A stretch of DNA of 64,000 bases, taken from PALSA-607 sp036501485. GTDB taxonomy: Bacteria > Actinomycetota > Actinomycetes > Acidothermales > Acidothermaceae. The translations under genes were made by a program, and so were the position numbers. The notes under the pieces were generated by a model. It did not search any database. It saw only the letters and a program-made list of their open reading frames with translations, and was not told the origin of the DNA. Every line of letters starts with the position of its first letter. Within the stretch, counting starts at the first letter, position 1. The stretch covers positions 20,753 through 84,752 of the forward strand of contig DASYAG010000122.1 of assembly GCA_036501485.1 (NCBI GenBank). The letters are read 5' to 3'. Shown here piece after piece: positions 17,072 through 25,447 of this stretch.

Positions 17072-19762
17072 GTGCCGAAGTATGTGTACGACTTCAGCGA
17101 AGGCAACCGAGACATGAAGGACCTTCTCGGCGGCAAGGGCGCGAACCTCGCCGAGATGACCAACATCGGGCTTCCGGTGCCTCCCGGCTTCATCATCACG
17201 ACGCAGGCGTGCCGCACCTATCTCGAGAGCGGCGATGCGCCGGTCGAGATGGAAGACGAGATCAGCGAGCACCTCGCCAGCCTCGAGAAGGCCATGGGCA
17301 AGACCCTCGGCGACGCCGACGATCCGCTGCTCGTCTCGGTGCGATCCGGCGCGAAGTTCTCGATGCCCGGAATGATGGACACCGTCCTGAACATCGGCCT
17401 GAACGACCAGAGCGTGAACGGCCTTGCGAAGCAGGGCGGCAACGACCGGTTCGCCTGGGACTCTTACCGCCGGTTGCTCTCGATGTTCGGCAAGACAGTG
17501 CTCGGGGCCGACGGCGAGTTGTTCGAGCACGCGCTCGACGAACTGAAGACGAGCCGCAACACCAAGAACGACCTCGACCTCGACGCCGCCGACTTCCAGG
17601 CGTTGGTCGAGACCTACAAAGGCATCATCCGCGACCACGCCGGCCGCGAGTTCCCGCAAGACTCCCGCGAGCAGCTCGATCTCGCCGTCCGCGCCGTTTT
17701 TGATTCCTGGAACGGCGATCGCGCCCGCCTTTACCGTCGCCAGGAGCGCATTCCGGCCGACCTCGGCACCGCCGTCAACATCGTCGCGATGGTGTTCGGC
17801 AACATCAGCGCCGAGTCGGGCACCGGTGTCGCCTTCACCCGCGACCCCGGATCGGGCGATCAGGGCATCTACGGCGACTACCTCGAGAACGCTCAGGGCG
17901 AAGACGTCGTCGCCGGGATCCGCAACACCGTGCCGCTGGCCGACCTCGAGACGATCGACAAGCCCGCCTACGACGAGTTGCTCGGCATCATGAGCAAGCT
18001 CGAGAAGCACTACAAGGACCTCTGCGACATCGAGTTCACCATCGAGAACAACAAGCTCTGGATGCTGCAGACCCGCGTCGGCAAGCGCACAGCGGGCGCA
18101 GCTTTCCGTATCGCGACGCAGCTTGTCGACGAGGGCCTGATCGACATGAACGAGGCACTCCAGCGGGTTACGGGCGCGCAACTCGCGCAGCTGATGTTCC
18201 CGAAGTTCGACGAAGACGCGAAGAAGATGAAGATCACCAAGGCCGTCAACGCGTCACCCGGTGCGGCGGTCGGCAAGGTCGTGTTCGACTCGGTCGTCGC
18301 GGCAGAGTGGGCCGCCAAGGGCGAGGACGTCATCCTCGTCCGTCGCGAGACCAACCCCGATGACCTGCCGGGCATGATCGCCGCCAAGGGCATCTTGACC
18401 GAGCGCGGGGGCAAGACGTCGCACGCGGCCGTCGTCGCACGCGGCATGGGCAAGACCTGCGTATCGGGCGCCGAGCAGATCAGCGTCGACCTCAAGACCC
18501 GTCAGTTCACCGGCCCGAATGGCGAGGTCGTCAAGGAAGGCGACGTCATCTCGATCGATGGCACCTCGGGCATGGTCTACCTCGGTGAGGTTCCGGTCGT
18601 TCCTAGCCCGGTCGTGCAGTACTTCGAAGGCACCATCAGGGCGGACGCCGACCCGCTGGTCGCCGCGGTCCACCGCATCCTCGTACACGCAGACTCAAAG
18701 CGGCGCCTCGGCGTCGAAGCGAACGCCGACACCCCCGAGGACGCCGAGCGCGCGCGTCGTTTCGGCGGCGAAGGCATTGGCCTGTGTCGTACCGAGCACA
18801 TGTTCCTCGGTGAGCGTCGCAAGAACGTCGAGCGACTGATCCTGGCTAACGGCGAAGAGGAGCAGAAGGCAGCACTGGCCGAACTGCTTCCGTTGCAGCG
18901 CACCGACTTCATCGGCATCTTCGACGCGATGGACGGCTTGCCTGTAACGGTCCGCCTTATCGACCCGCCGCTGCACGAGTTCTTGCCCGACATCACCGAG
19001 CTCACCGTCAAGATCGCCGTCGCCGAGGCGAAGGGCGAGAAGGTCGCTGACAAGGATCGGGTGCTGCTCGAGGCGGTGCGTCGACTGCACGAGCAGAACC
19101 CGATGCTCGGGCTTCGCGGCGTCCGCCTCGGGCTTGTCATTCCTGGGCTCTTTGCCTTGCAGGTAAGGGCAATTGCCGAAGCGGCCGCGCATCTGAAGAA
19201 GCTCGGCAAGAACCCGGTTCCGGAGATCATGGTTCCGCTGGTTGGTGCGGTGCAGGAGCTCGAGATCATTCGCGAGGAAGCGTTGGGCATTCTGGCTGAC
19301 GTCGCGAAAGAGACCGGCGTCGAGGTGCACACGCTGATCGGCACGATGATCGAAGTGCCGCGCGCGGCGTTGACCGCCGGCCAGATTGCCGAAGCTGCTG
19401 ACTTCTTCAGCTTCGGCACCAACGACCTCACGCAGATGGGCTGGGGCTTCTCGCGCGACGACGTCGAAGGCGCATTCTTCGGTCGCTACATGGACCTCGG
19501 CATCTTCGGAGTCTCACCGTTCGAGACCCTAGACCGTGACGGCATCGGCCGGTTGGTGCGCATCGCCGTCGAGGAGGGTCGCGCGAGCAACCCGAACCTG
19601 CGGATCGGGATCTGCGGTGAGCACGGCGGCGACCCCGACTCAATCCACTTCTGCGACGAGGTCGGGCTCGACTACGTCTCGTGCTCGCCGTTCCGGATCC
19701 CGGTCGCCCGCCTCGAAGCCGGTCGCGCCGCTCTAGAGACGGCGGGTTCCGACACGCGCTGA
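17072..19762 (+). CDS. ppdK: Pyruvate, phosphate dikinase
   Basis: Interconverts pyruvate, ATP and phosphate with PEP, AMP and PPi, at the PEP-pyruvate node. The 896-aa length is typical. An N-terminal ATP-grasp domain begins YVYDFSEGNRDMKDLLGGKG and contains VRSGAKFSMPGMMDTVLN. The swivelling phosphohistidine domain has GGKTSHAAVVARGMGK with the catalytic His. The C-terminal PEP/pyruvate TIM barrel includes GLCRTEHMF, GTMIEVPRAAL, FFSFGTNDLTQM and the near-terminal GICGEHGGDP. The start is GTG with gaggag upstream. It stands alone, divergent from the toxin operon. GGCCG-CCCGTA-CGGCC (19786-19801) after the stop may be a weak terminator. Confidence 0.97.
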   Translation: MPKYVYDFSEGNRDMKDLLGGKGANLAEMTNIGLPVPPGFIITTQACRTYLESGDAPVEMEDEISEHLASLEKAMGKTLGDADDPLLVSVRSGAKFSMPGMMDTVLNIGLNDQSVNGLAKQGGNDRFAWDSYRRLLSMFGKTVLGADGELFEHALDELKTSRNTKNDLDLDAADFQALVETYKGIIRDHAGREFPQDSREQLDLAVRAVFDSWNGDRARLYRRQERIPADLGTAVNIVAMVFGNISAESGTGVAFTRDPGSGDQGIYGDYLENAQGEDVVAGIRNTVPLADLETIDKPAYDELLGIMSKLEKHYKDLCDIEFTIENNKLWMLQTRVGKRTAGAAFRIATQLVDEGLIDMNEALQRVTGAQLAQLMFPKFDEDAKKMKITKAVNASPGAAVGKVVFDSVVAAEWAAKGEDVILVRRETNPDDLPGMIAAKGILTERGGKTSHAAVVARGMGKTCVSGAEQISVDLKTRQFTGPNGEVVKEGDVISIDGTSGMVYLGEVPVVPSPVVQYFEGTIRADADPLVAAVHRILVHADSKRRLGVEANADTPEDAERARRFGGEGIGLCRTEHMFLGERRKNVERLILANGEEEQKAALAELLPLQRTDFIGIFDAMDGLPVTVRLIDPPLHEFLPDITELTVKIAVAEAKGEKVADKDRVLLEAVRRLHEQNPMLGLRGVRLGLVIPGLFALQVRAIAEAAAHLKKLGKNPVPEIMVPLVGAVQELEIIREEALGILADVAKETGVEVHTLIGTMIEVPRAALTAGQIAEAADFFSFGTNDLTQMGWGFSRDDVEGAFFGRYMDLGIFGVSPFETLDRDGIGRLVRIAVEEGRASNPNLRIGICGEHGGDPDSIHFCDEVGLDYVSCSPFRIPVARLEAGRAALETAGSDTR

Positions 19763-19822
19763 GACCAGCCCGGACGCCGAGGGGTGGCCGCCCGTACGGC
19801 CGACGCGGGATACTGGCGAGCT

Positions 19823-20503
19823 ATGGGAGACGTTCCGAATTTCCTTCCCAGTGCGCAGGGACTCCACTACGCCAACTCGTGGCCGTCCGCGCCGGTCGTC
19901 GAGGTTCCGACCCCGTTCGGCAACGTCGATATCGGCGATGCCAAGCATGGTCTGTGCGGCGGCATGGCCTACGCCGTCCGCGATCTGTTCGAAGCACATG
20001 CCGACCCGCCGCCGCAGACCGCCAATCCGCTGCCAACATCGCCCGCATTTCACTTCATCACCACACGATTGATCGACAGTTTCGACCTGCCCGACGGCGT
20101 CGCGAAGTACTACGAGTGGATGAACTTGCCGACCGGCGACGAGTTCTTCGTGCATGGCACGTCGCGGCGAACCATCGAAGTTTCGATGCCTTTCATCCGT
20201 GCGACGATCGATGCCGGACACCCGTGTCCGCTGGGCGTTGTGTGCGTACATTCGGCCAACCCGCAGGACCTCGGCGAGAATCACCAGGTGCTCGCGTACG
20301 GCTATGCAGATACGACCTCGACAACCACTCTGCGGCTCTACGACTGCAATCATCCAGACGACGACGGCGTGACGATCGCGTTCGATCACACGAGCCCGCA
20401 CCACTCGACGAAGTTCAACTACTCCTACGACGACCACACCGTGATTGGATTCTTCCCGAGCCAGTACACGCCAAAGGATCCGTCGCCGCTCTTCCAGCTG
20501 TGA
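19823..20503 (+). CDS. Uncharacterised protein with a papain/C39-like Cys-His-Asp pattern
   Basis: A 226-aa soluble protein of unknown function. HGLCGGMAYAVRDLFEA supplies a Cys at a helix start, NHQVLAYGY a His, and LYDCNHPDDDG a following Asp/Asn. That order and spacing fits papain-like or C39-type cysteine hydrolase folds, and similar proteins across bacteria share the CGGM...NHQVLAYGY pattern. Activity is inferred. The ATG at 19823 follows GATACT by 8 nt, which could be a leaderless promoter; a GTG at 19784 would add 13 residues but falls in a hairpin after ppdK. Confidence 0.65.
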   Translation: MGDVPNFLPSAQGLHYANSWPSAPVVEVPTPFGNVDIGDAKHGLCGGMAYAVRDLFEAHADPPPQTANPLPTSPAFHFITTRLIDSFDLPDGVAKYYEWMNLPTGDEFFVHGTSRRTIEVSMPFIRATIDAGHPCPLGVVCVHSANPQDLGENHQVLAYGYADTTSTTTLRLYDCNHPDDDGVTIAFDHTSPHHSTKFNYSYDDHTVIGFFPSQYTPKDPSPLFQL

Positions 20504-20568
20504 CGCCGCGGAACTGAACGGGGGACCTCATCGCACTCGTACTGGTCACCGGCCCCGCCACGACCACG

Positions 20569-20826
20569 GTGTTTGCTGTCGCTTCGGCGAGCCCCTCGCC
20601 GTCCGGCCCGGTATCGACGTCCGTACCGGTTGGGTCGCCGTCATTGATCGGGCCCCCGTCACCGATCAGTGCTGCACCGGCGACTTCGGAACTCACGGTC
20701 TTCCCAACGTCTTCCGCGCACCCGGATTTCGTTACTGGCGCCATTTTCGTCGTGATCTTCGCGCTGCTACTCACGTTCGCCTACGCCATCCGCGTGCTGC
20801 GGCGTCGGCGGCACCGATGGGACTGA
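20569..20826 (+). CDS. Small single-pass membrane protein
   Basis: An 85-aa frame: a Ser/Pro-rich stretch (about residues 5-48), one strong membrane helix (about 54-74) and a basic cytoplasmic tail RVLRRRRHRWD. The frame stays open upstream to 20518 and there encodes LIALVLVTGPATTTVFAVASA, which looks like a signal peptide, but no ATG, GTG or TTG opens it. The true start may therefore be a rare codon, or the gene may have lost its start. GTG 20569 is the first standard start. Unknown function. Confidence 0.45.
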   Translation: MFAVASASPSPSGPVSTSVPVGSPSLIGPPSPISAAPATSELTVFPTSSAHPDFVTGAIFVVIFALLLTFAYAIRVLRRRRHRWD

Positions 20827-20848
20827 AGCGGACGACGGTGGGCCGGGG

Positions 20849-20854
20849 TAGCGT
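20849..20854 (+). promoter_or_regulatory. Candidate leaderless -10 box for dgt
   Basis: TAGCGT (TANNNT) is followed after 6 nt by the GTG start at 20861, the leaderless pattern seen at several genes in this window. Confidence 0.4.
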
Positions 20855-20860
20855 CGAGAC

Positions 20861-22108
20861 GTGAACGACTCTGTTGCCAGGTACGACGATGGTGCACGCG
20901 CGCGCTGGGTGAACGAGCCGCCGAAGCGACCCGGGCGCAGCGCCTTCGAACGCGACCGGGCTCGGGTGGTGCACAGTTCGGCGTTGCGGCGGCTTGGCGC
21001 GAAGACTCAGGTCGTCGGGCCCGCGGAGGCCGAGAGCGACTTCCCACGCACTCGGCTGACGCACTCGCTCGAGTGCGCGCAGGTCGGCCGCGAACTCGGC
21101 GCAACACTTGGTTGCGACCCCGACCTCGTAGAAACCGCCTGTCTGGCGCACGATCTCGGTCACCCGCCATTTGGCCACAACGGCGAAGCCGCACTCGACC
21201 AAGCGGCCCAAGCGATCGGCGGGTTCGAAGGCAATGCTCAGTCGTTTCGGCTCCTGACTCGCCTTGAGGCGAAGACTGTTGCCGACGACGGTCGCAGTGC
21301 CGGGCTCAACCTAACTCGCGCGAGCCTCGATGCGGCGACGAAGTATCCGTGGCCAAAGCGCGATGGCAACAGCAAATTCGGTGTCTACGACGACGACCTC
21401 GAGGTCTTCAACTGGGTGCGCGAAGCTGCCCCAAACGACCGAAGATGCATCGAGGCCCAAGTCATGGATTGGGCCGACGACGTCGCGTACTCGGTGCACG
21501 ACTTGGAAGACGGCGTCGAAGCCGGCCTGGTGAAGCTCGACCATTTGAGTGAAGTTGATGGTTGGGGAGATGTGTTGCCGGTAGTGGTTGAGTTCTACCT
21601 GCCCGACGCGGAGCAAGTGGAATTGGAAGCAGGCATCCGCAGCCTGACCGGCTTGCAGTGTTGGCCGGCTGCGCATGACGGCAGTCTAAATTCCTTGGCA
21701 GCATTGAAGAATCTCACGAGCATGCTAATCGGTCGCTTCTGCCAGGCCGCTGAGGCTGCGACCCGTGAGGCCTACGGTCGTGCACCGTTGACTCGCTACG
21801 ACGCCGACCTCATCGTCGCGCGCGCGAGCCGCATCGAGTGCGCGCTGCTGAAGGGCGTGACAGCGCACTACGTGATGAATCGCGAAGGTGTCGCCGCTGT
21901 TCACGACAGGCAGCGCGTGCTCCTTCTCGAGCTTGTCGATCAGCTGAGCGCGTCCGACGGTCAGGCACTCGAACCACTGTTCCAGACGGCGTGGGCGGCC
22001 GCCGCCGATGACGGTACGCGGTTGAGGGTTGCCGTCGATCAAGTCGCCTCGCTGACCGATACTTCGGCGGTGATCTGGCATCGACGAGCCTCGGGAGGGG
22101 GGTCGTAA
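20861..22108 (+). CDS. dgt: Deoxyguanosinetriphosphate triphosphohydrolase-like HD protein
   Basis: HD-domain dNTP triphosphohydrolase that converts dNTP (classically dGTP) to deoxynucleoside and triphosphate. The 415-aa protein shows the metal motif H...HD...D: LTHSLECAQVGRELG, then CLAHDLGHPPFGHNGEAAL, then VMDWADDVAYSVHDLED. The N-terminal RVVHSSALRRLGAKTQV stretch is typical of type-2 Dgt. It begins a cluster with a GNAT gene 4 bp downstream, phzF and dnaG; dgt-dnaG linkage is known in actinobacteria. Confidence 0.92.
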   Translation: MNDSVARYDDGARARWVNEPPKRPGRSAFERDRARVVHSSALRRLGAKTQVVGPAEAESDFPRTRLTHSLECAQVGRELGATLGCDPDLVETACLAHDLGHPPFGHNGEAALDQAAQAIGGFEGNAQSFRLLTRLEAKTVADDGRSAGLNLTRASLDAATKYPWPKRDGNSKFGVYDDDLEVFNWVREAAPNDRRCIEAQVMDWADDVAYSVHDLEDGVEAGLVKLDHLSEVDGWGDVLPVVVEFYLPDAEQVELEAGIRSLTGLQCWPAAHDGSLNSLAALKNLTSMLIGRFCQAAEAATREAYGRAPLTRYDADLIVARASRIECALLKGVTAHYVMNREGVAAVHDRQRVLLLELVDQLSASDGQALEPLFQTAWAAAADDGTRLRVAVDQVASLTDTSAVIWHRRASGGGS

Positions 22109-22112
22109 CGAG

Positions 22113-22631
22113 ATGAGTAGCAGCGACCAGTTGACCGACGGTAACGACGACGAGGTGACAGACGGAGTTCCGCGGCCCGCCTCGATCGACGTCGAGTTCG
22201 TGAAGCCGCTGGTCCTTCACGCACTGCGCCGCCAAGTCCTACGCCCGGGGCAGCCATGGAGCAGCGTCGTCCATGACTACGACTCGTGGCCCGAGACGTT
22301 CCACGTCGCCGCATTCGGCCCACGCGGAGAAGTCGCCGCCTGCGCGAGCTTCCATCCCGACGCGGCACCGCACCGGCTAGACGCAGACCCCGGCAAGACT
22401 TGGCGCCTTCGTGCGATGGCCTCGTTGCCCGAGGTGCGTGGCCAGGGCTACGGTGCTGCGGCCCTGCGTTACGGCATCGCGGAAATACGCAGGCGCGGCG
22501 GCACCCTGCTGTGGTGCAATGCGAGATCGGGCGCCGTTGGCTTCTACGAAAGGCTCGGATTTTCCACGGTGGGTGATGAATTCGAGATCGCGCCGATCGG
22601 GCCGCACTACGTGATGGAGATCGAGGTGTGA
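22113..22631 (+). CDS. GNAT family N-acetyltransferase
   Basis: A 172-aa acetyl-CoA-dependent acyltransferase of unknown substrate. The acetyl-CoA loop is VRGQGYGAAALRYGIAEIRRRGG, preceded by the strand KTWRLRAMASLPE and followed by CNARSGAVGFYERLGFSTVGDEFEI, the usual C-terminal GNAT motif B. A GGGAGGGGGG-type ribosome binding site precedes the ATG, 4 bp after dgt. Its stop overlaps the phzF GTG. Confidence 0.88.
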   Translation: MSSSDQLTDGNDDEVTDGVPRPASIDVEFVKPLVLHALRRQVLRPGQPWSSVVHDYDSWPETFHVAAFGPRGEVAACASFHPDAAPHRLDADPGKTWRLRAMASLPEVRGQGYGAAALRYGIAEIRRRGGTLLWCNARSGAVGFYERLGFSTVGDEFEIAPIGPHYVMEIEV

Positions 22632-23485
22632 ATGTCGAGATCTTGCGCTACAGCGCATTCACTCAGACCCCGGCGGGTGGCAACCCGGCCGGCATCGTGC
22701 TTGACGCGACTGGTCTCGACGAACTGAGGATGCAGGCGATTGCCACCGAGGTCGGTTACTCCGAGACGGCATTTCTGACCCCTGCCGGCAACGACGCTCG
22801 CGAGTTCCACGTCCGCTACTTCGCGCCGTCCATCGAAATTCCGTTTTGTGGCCACGCGACCATCGCGACCGGCGTCGCACTCGCCGAGCGCCTGGGCGAA
22901 GGCGTCTTCCTGCTCCACACCAACGTCGGCGATGTTCCGGTCGACGTCGAACGCGATGCCGACGGTCTGCTTAAAGCGACATTGACCAGCGTCGAGCCCA
23001 AGCTCGACGAACTCGACCCGGGCGATTTGGCTGAGCTTCTCGATGCGTTGCGCTGGAGCCATGACGACCTCGATCCCGAGCTACTGCCGAAGGTCGCGTT
23101 CGGCGGGGCTCGGCACCCAGTGCTGGCGGCTGCGTCCCGGGCCAGGCTTGCCGATCTTGACTATGACTTCGCCGCATTGCGCGAGCTGATGTTGCGGCGC
23201 GGGTGGACGACGATCCACCTTGTCTGGCGCGAATCGCCCACCGTGTTTCAGGTGCGCGACCCGTTTGCGGCCGGGGGAGTCGTCGAAGACCCGGCGACCG
23301 GCGGAGCGGCCGTCGCTTTCGGTCACTATCTGCGTGAAATGAAACTGATCGAACCGCCCGTCACGCTCACGCTGCATCAGGGCGTCGACATGGGCCGACC
23401 GAGCCTGTTGATCGTGGATGTGGATGACGTGGATCAGCACATCAGGGTCGGTGGGCACGCCGTGCCGATCCCGCAAGACACCTAG
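22628..23485 (+). CDS. PhzF-family isomerase
   Basis: A 285-aa member of the PhzF/diaminopimelate-epimerase-like fold, likely a cofactor-independent isomerase. Typical motifs are FTQTPAGGNPAGIVLDA at the N-terminus, the catalytic Glu in GYSETAFL, FCGHATIATGVAL, and EDPATGGAAVAFGHYL in the second domain. A single member outside a phenazine cluster usually has an unknown metabolic role, and no other phenazine genes are present. The GTG start overlaps the GNAT stop. dnaG begins 11 bp later. Confidence 0.9.
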   Translation: MNVEILRYSAFTQTPAGGNPAGIVLDATGLDELRMQAIATEVGYSETAFLTPAGNDAREFHVRYFAPSIEIPFCGHATIATGVALAERLGEGVFLLHTNVGDVPVDVERDADGLLKATLTSVEPKLDELDPGDLAELLDALRWSHDDLDPELLPKVAFGGARHPVLAAASRARLADLDYDFAALRELMLRRGWTTIHLVWRESPTVFQVRDPFAAGGVVEDPATGGAAVAFGHYLREMKLIEPPVTLTLHQGVDMGRPSLLIVDVDDVDQHIRVGGHAVPIPQDT

Positions 23486-23488
23486 ACT
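23483..23488 (+). promoter_or_regulatory. Candidate leaderless -10 box for dnaG
   Basis: TAGACT at 23483-23488, sharing its first bases with the phzF stop codon, lies 8 nt before the dnaG GTG. It could give dnaG a private leaderless promoter. Confidence 0.35.
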
Positions 23489-23496
23489 CGGGGATC

Positions 23497-25341
23497 GTGG
23501 CCGGCCGGATTCCTGACAGTGACATCGCACGAGTGCGAGAGCTGTCGCCGGTCGCCGACGTGATCAGCGAGCACGTCACGCTCAAGAGCGCTGGCGGCGG
23601 CTCGCTCAAGGGCCTCTGCCCGTTCCACGATGAGCGCTCGCCGTCGTTCAACGTGACTCCCGCCCGCGGCTTTTGGCACTGCTTCGGCTGCGGCGAGGGC
23701 GGCGACGTCATCAGCTTCGTCCAGAAGATCGACGTCCTGTCGTTCAGCGAGGCGGTCGAACACCTCGCGGCCCGGGCGAACTACGAGCTGCACTACGAGC
23801 AGGGCGGATCTGCCCCGCGCGCCCAGCAGGGCCAACGAGCGCGGCTCGTCGAGGCGCACAAGGCCGCGGCCGAGTACTTCGCTGAGCAACTGGCCAGCGC
23901 AGAGGCGGTGATCGGCCGGACATTCCTGACCGAGCGCGGGTTCGACGGCGCCGCGGCAGCCCACTTCGGCGTCGGGTACGCGCCTAACGGCTGGGAGTTC
24001 CTGGTCAAGCACCTGCGTGGCCGCGGGTTCACCGACGAAGAACTGGCGACCGGCGGCTTGGCCAGCCGCGGGCAGCGCGGTCTCATCGACCGGTTCCGCG
24101 GCCGACTGATGTGGCCGATCCGCGACGTCACGGGCGATGTGGTCGGATTCGGTGCACGAAAGCTCCGAGAAGACGATGACGGGCCGAAGTATCTGAATAC
24201 GCCCGAGAGCCCGTTGTACAAGAAGAGCCAGGTTCTGTACGGCATAGACCTCGCCCGCCGCGAGATGGCGAAGGCCGGCCAGGCCGTGGTGGTCGAGGGC
24301 TATACAGACGTCATGGCGTGCCACCTCGCCGGCGTCACCACGGCCGTTGCCACCTGTGGCACGGCATTCGGCGACGAGCACGTTCGGATCCTGCGGCGGC
24401 TGCTGCTCGATTCCGCTGAGTACGCCGGTGAGGTGATCTTCACCTTCGACGGCGACGCCGCAGGCCAGAAGGCGGCGCTTCGGGCTTTCGAGAGTGACCA
24501 GAAGTTCGTCACGCACACATTCGTGGCGATCAGCCCCGACAACATGGACCCCTGCGAGCTGCGGATCGCCAAGGGTGACGCCGCGGTTCGCGACCTGGTC
24601 GCCCGCCGCCAGCCGCTCTTCGAGTTCGCAGTCCGCAGCGTGCTCGCGGGCTTCAACCTGGAAACCTCAGAGGGCCGGGTCGCCGCCCTGGAGCGCACGA
24701 TGCCGCTGGTGGCGTCGATCAAAGACACTTCACTGCGCGACGAGTACGCGCGCCGGCTCGCCGGATGGGTGGGCGCCCCTGACGAGCTCGCGGTCCTCGA
24801 GCGTGTTCGTCGTATAGCGGGGACGACGAGTGGTGGGCGTAGTCGAAGCGTTGCAGCGCCAGATCCGCGCGACCCAACGCTGCAGGTCGAGCGCGAGGCG
24901 CTGAAGGTCGCGGTGCAGCGACCCGCCCTGCTCGGGCCGGCCTTCGACCAGCTCGACCCGCTCGCGTTCACCCACCTTGCTTACGGCGAGATCCGGGACG
25001 CCGTCGCGAAGGCAGGAGGCACCGGGTCAACTGCGGGCGGCGACGCTTGGGTCAACGCCGTCCTGGAGGCTGCCAACGATGACCGGGTGCGCGCGCTTAT
25101 CACCGAGCTGGTCGTTGAGCCCATCCTCGCGGCGACCGAACCCGACGAGCGTTACGCACGTGCGCAACTCGCGCAGTTGCGGGTGCGCGCCGTCGACCGG
25201 CAGATCGCCGACGTCAAATCTCGTCTCCAACGGCTGAACCCGATCGAGGTCGCCCCGGAGTACAACCGTCTCTTCGGGGATCTCGTGACGTTGGAGAAAC
25301 GGCGCCGCGACGATTTGGAAGGAACGCTGGGCGTCAGCTGA
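23497..25341 (+). CDS. dnaG: DNA primase
   Basis: Synthesises RNA primers for chromosome replication. The 614-aa sequence has the CHC2 zinc domain (CPFHDERSPSFNVTPARGFW followed by HCFGCGEGGD), the polymerase core with LMWPIRDVTGDVVGFGAR and LNTPESPLYKKSQVLYG, and the Toprim domain VVVEGYTDVMACHLAGV followed by FDGDAAGQKAALRAF. The C-terminal third should be the DnaB-interaction domain. The GTG start gives MAGRIPDSDIARVRELSPV. It lies in the usual actinobacterial neighbourhood of dgt and a primary-type sigma gene. Confidence 0.96.
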   Translation: MAGRIPDSDIARVRELSPVADVISEHVTLKSAGGGSLKGLCPFHDERSPSFNVTPARGFWHCFGCGEGGDVISFVQKIDVLSFSEAVEHLAARANYELHYEQGGSAPRAQQGQRARLVEAHKAAAEYFAEQLASAEAVIGRTFLTERGFDGAAAAHFGVGYAPNGWEFLVKHLRGRGFTDEELATGGLASRGQRGLIDRFRGRLMWPIRDVTGDVVGFGARKLREDDDGPKYLNTPESPLYKKSQVLYGIDLARREMAKAGQAVVVEGYTDVMACHLAGVTTAVATCGTAFGDEHVRILRRLLLDSAEYAGEVIFTFDGDAAGQKAALRAFESDQKFVTHTFVAISPDNMDPCELRIAKGDAAVRDLVARRQPLFEFAVRSVLAGFNLETSEGRVAALERTMPLVASIKDTSLRDEYARRLAGWVGAPDELAVLERVRRIAGTTSGGRSRSVAAPDPRDPTLQVEREALKVAVQRPALLGPAFDQLDPLAFTHLAYGEIRDAVAKAGGTGSTAGGDAWVNAVLEAANDDRVRALITELVVEPILAATEPDERYARAQLAQLRVRAVDRQIADVKSRLQRLNPIEVAPEYNRLFGDLVTLEKRRRDDLEGTLGVS

Positions 25342-25447
25342 ACGGCGTCCGCGACGTGGAACTAGTGTCGATTTCGGCCGACTTGGCATAGTCCTGTCCA
25401 CGGATTTTCCGGAGTAGCCTCGCGCAGCCCGCTACCCCGGCACACTT

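Noticed and set aside
16958..18181. 407-codon minus-strand frame opposite ppdK
   Set aside because: It runs antisense to the well-supported ppdK gene, has no recognisable domain, and reflects the codon bias of the other strand.
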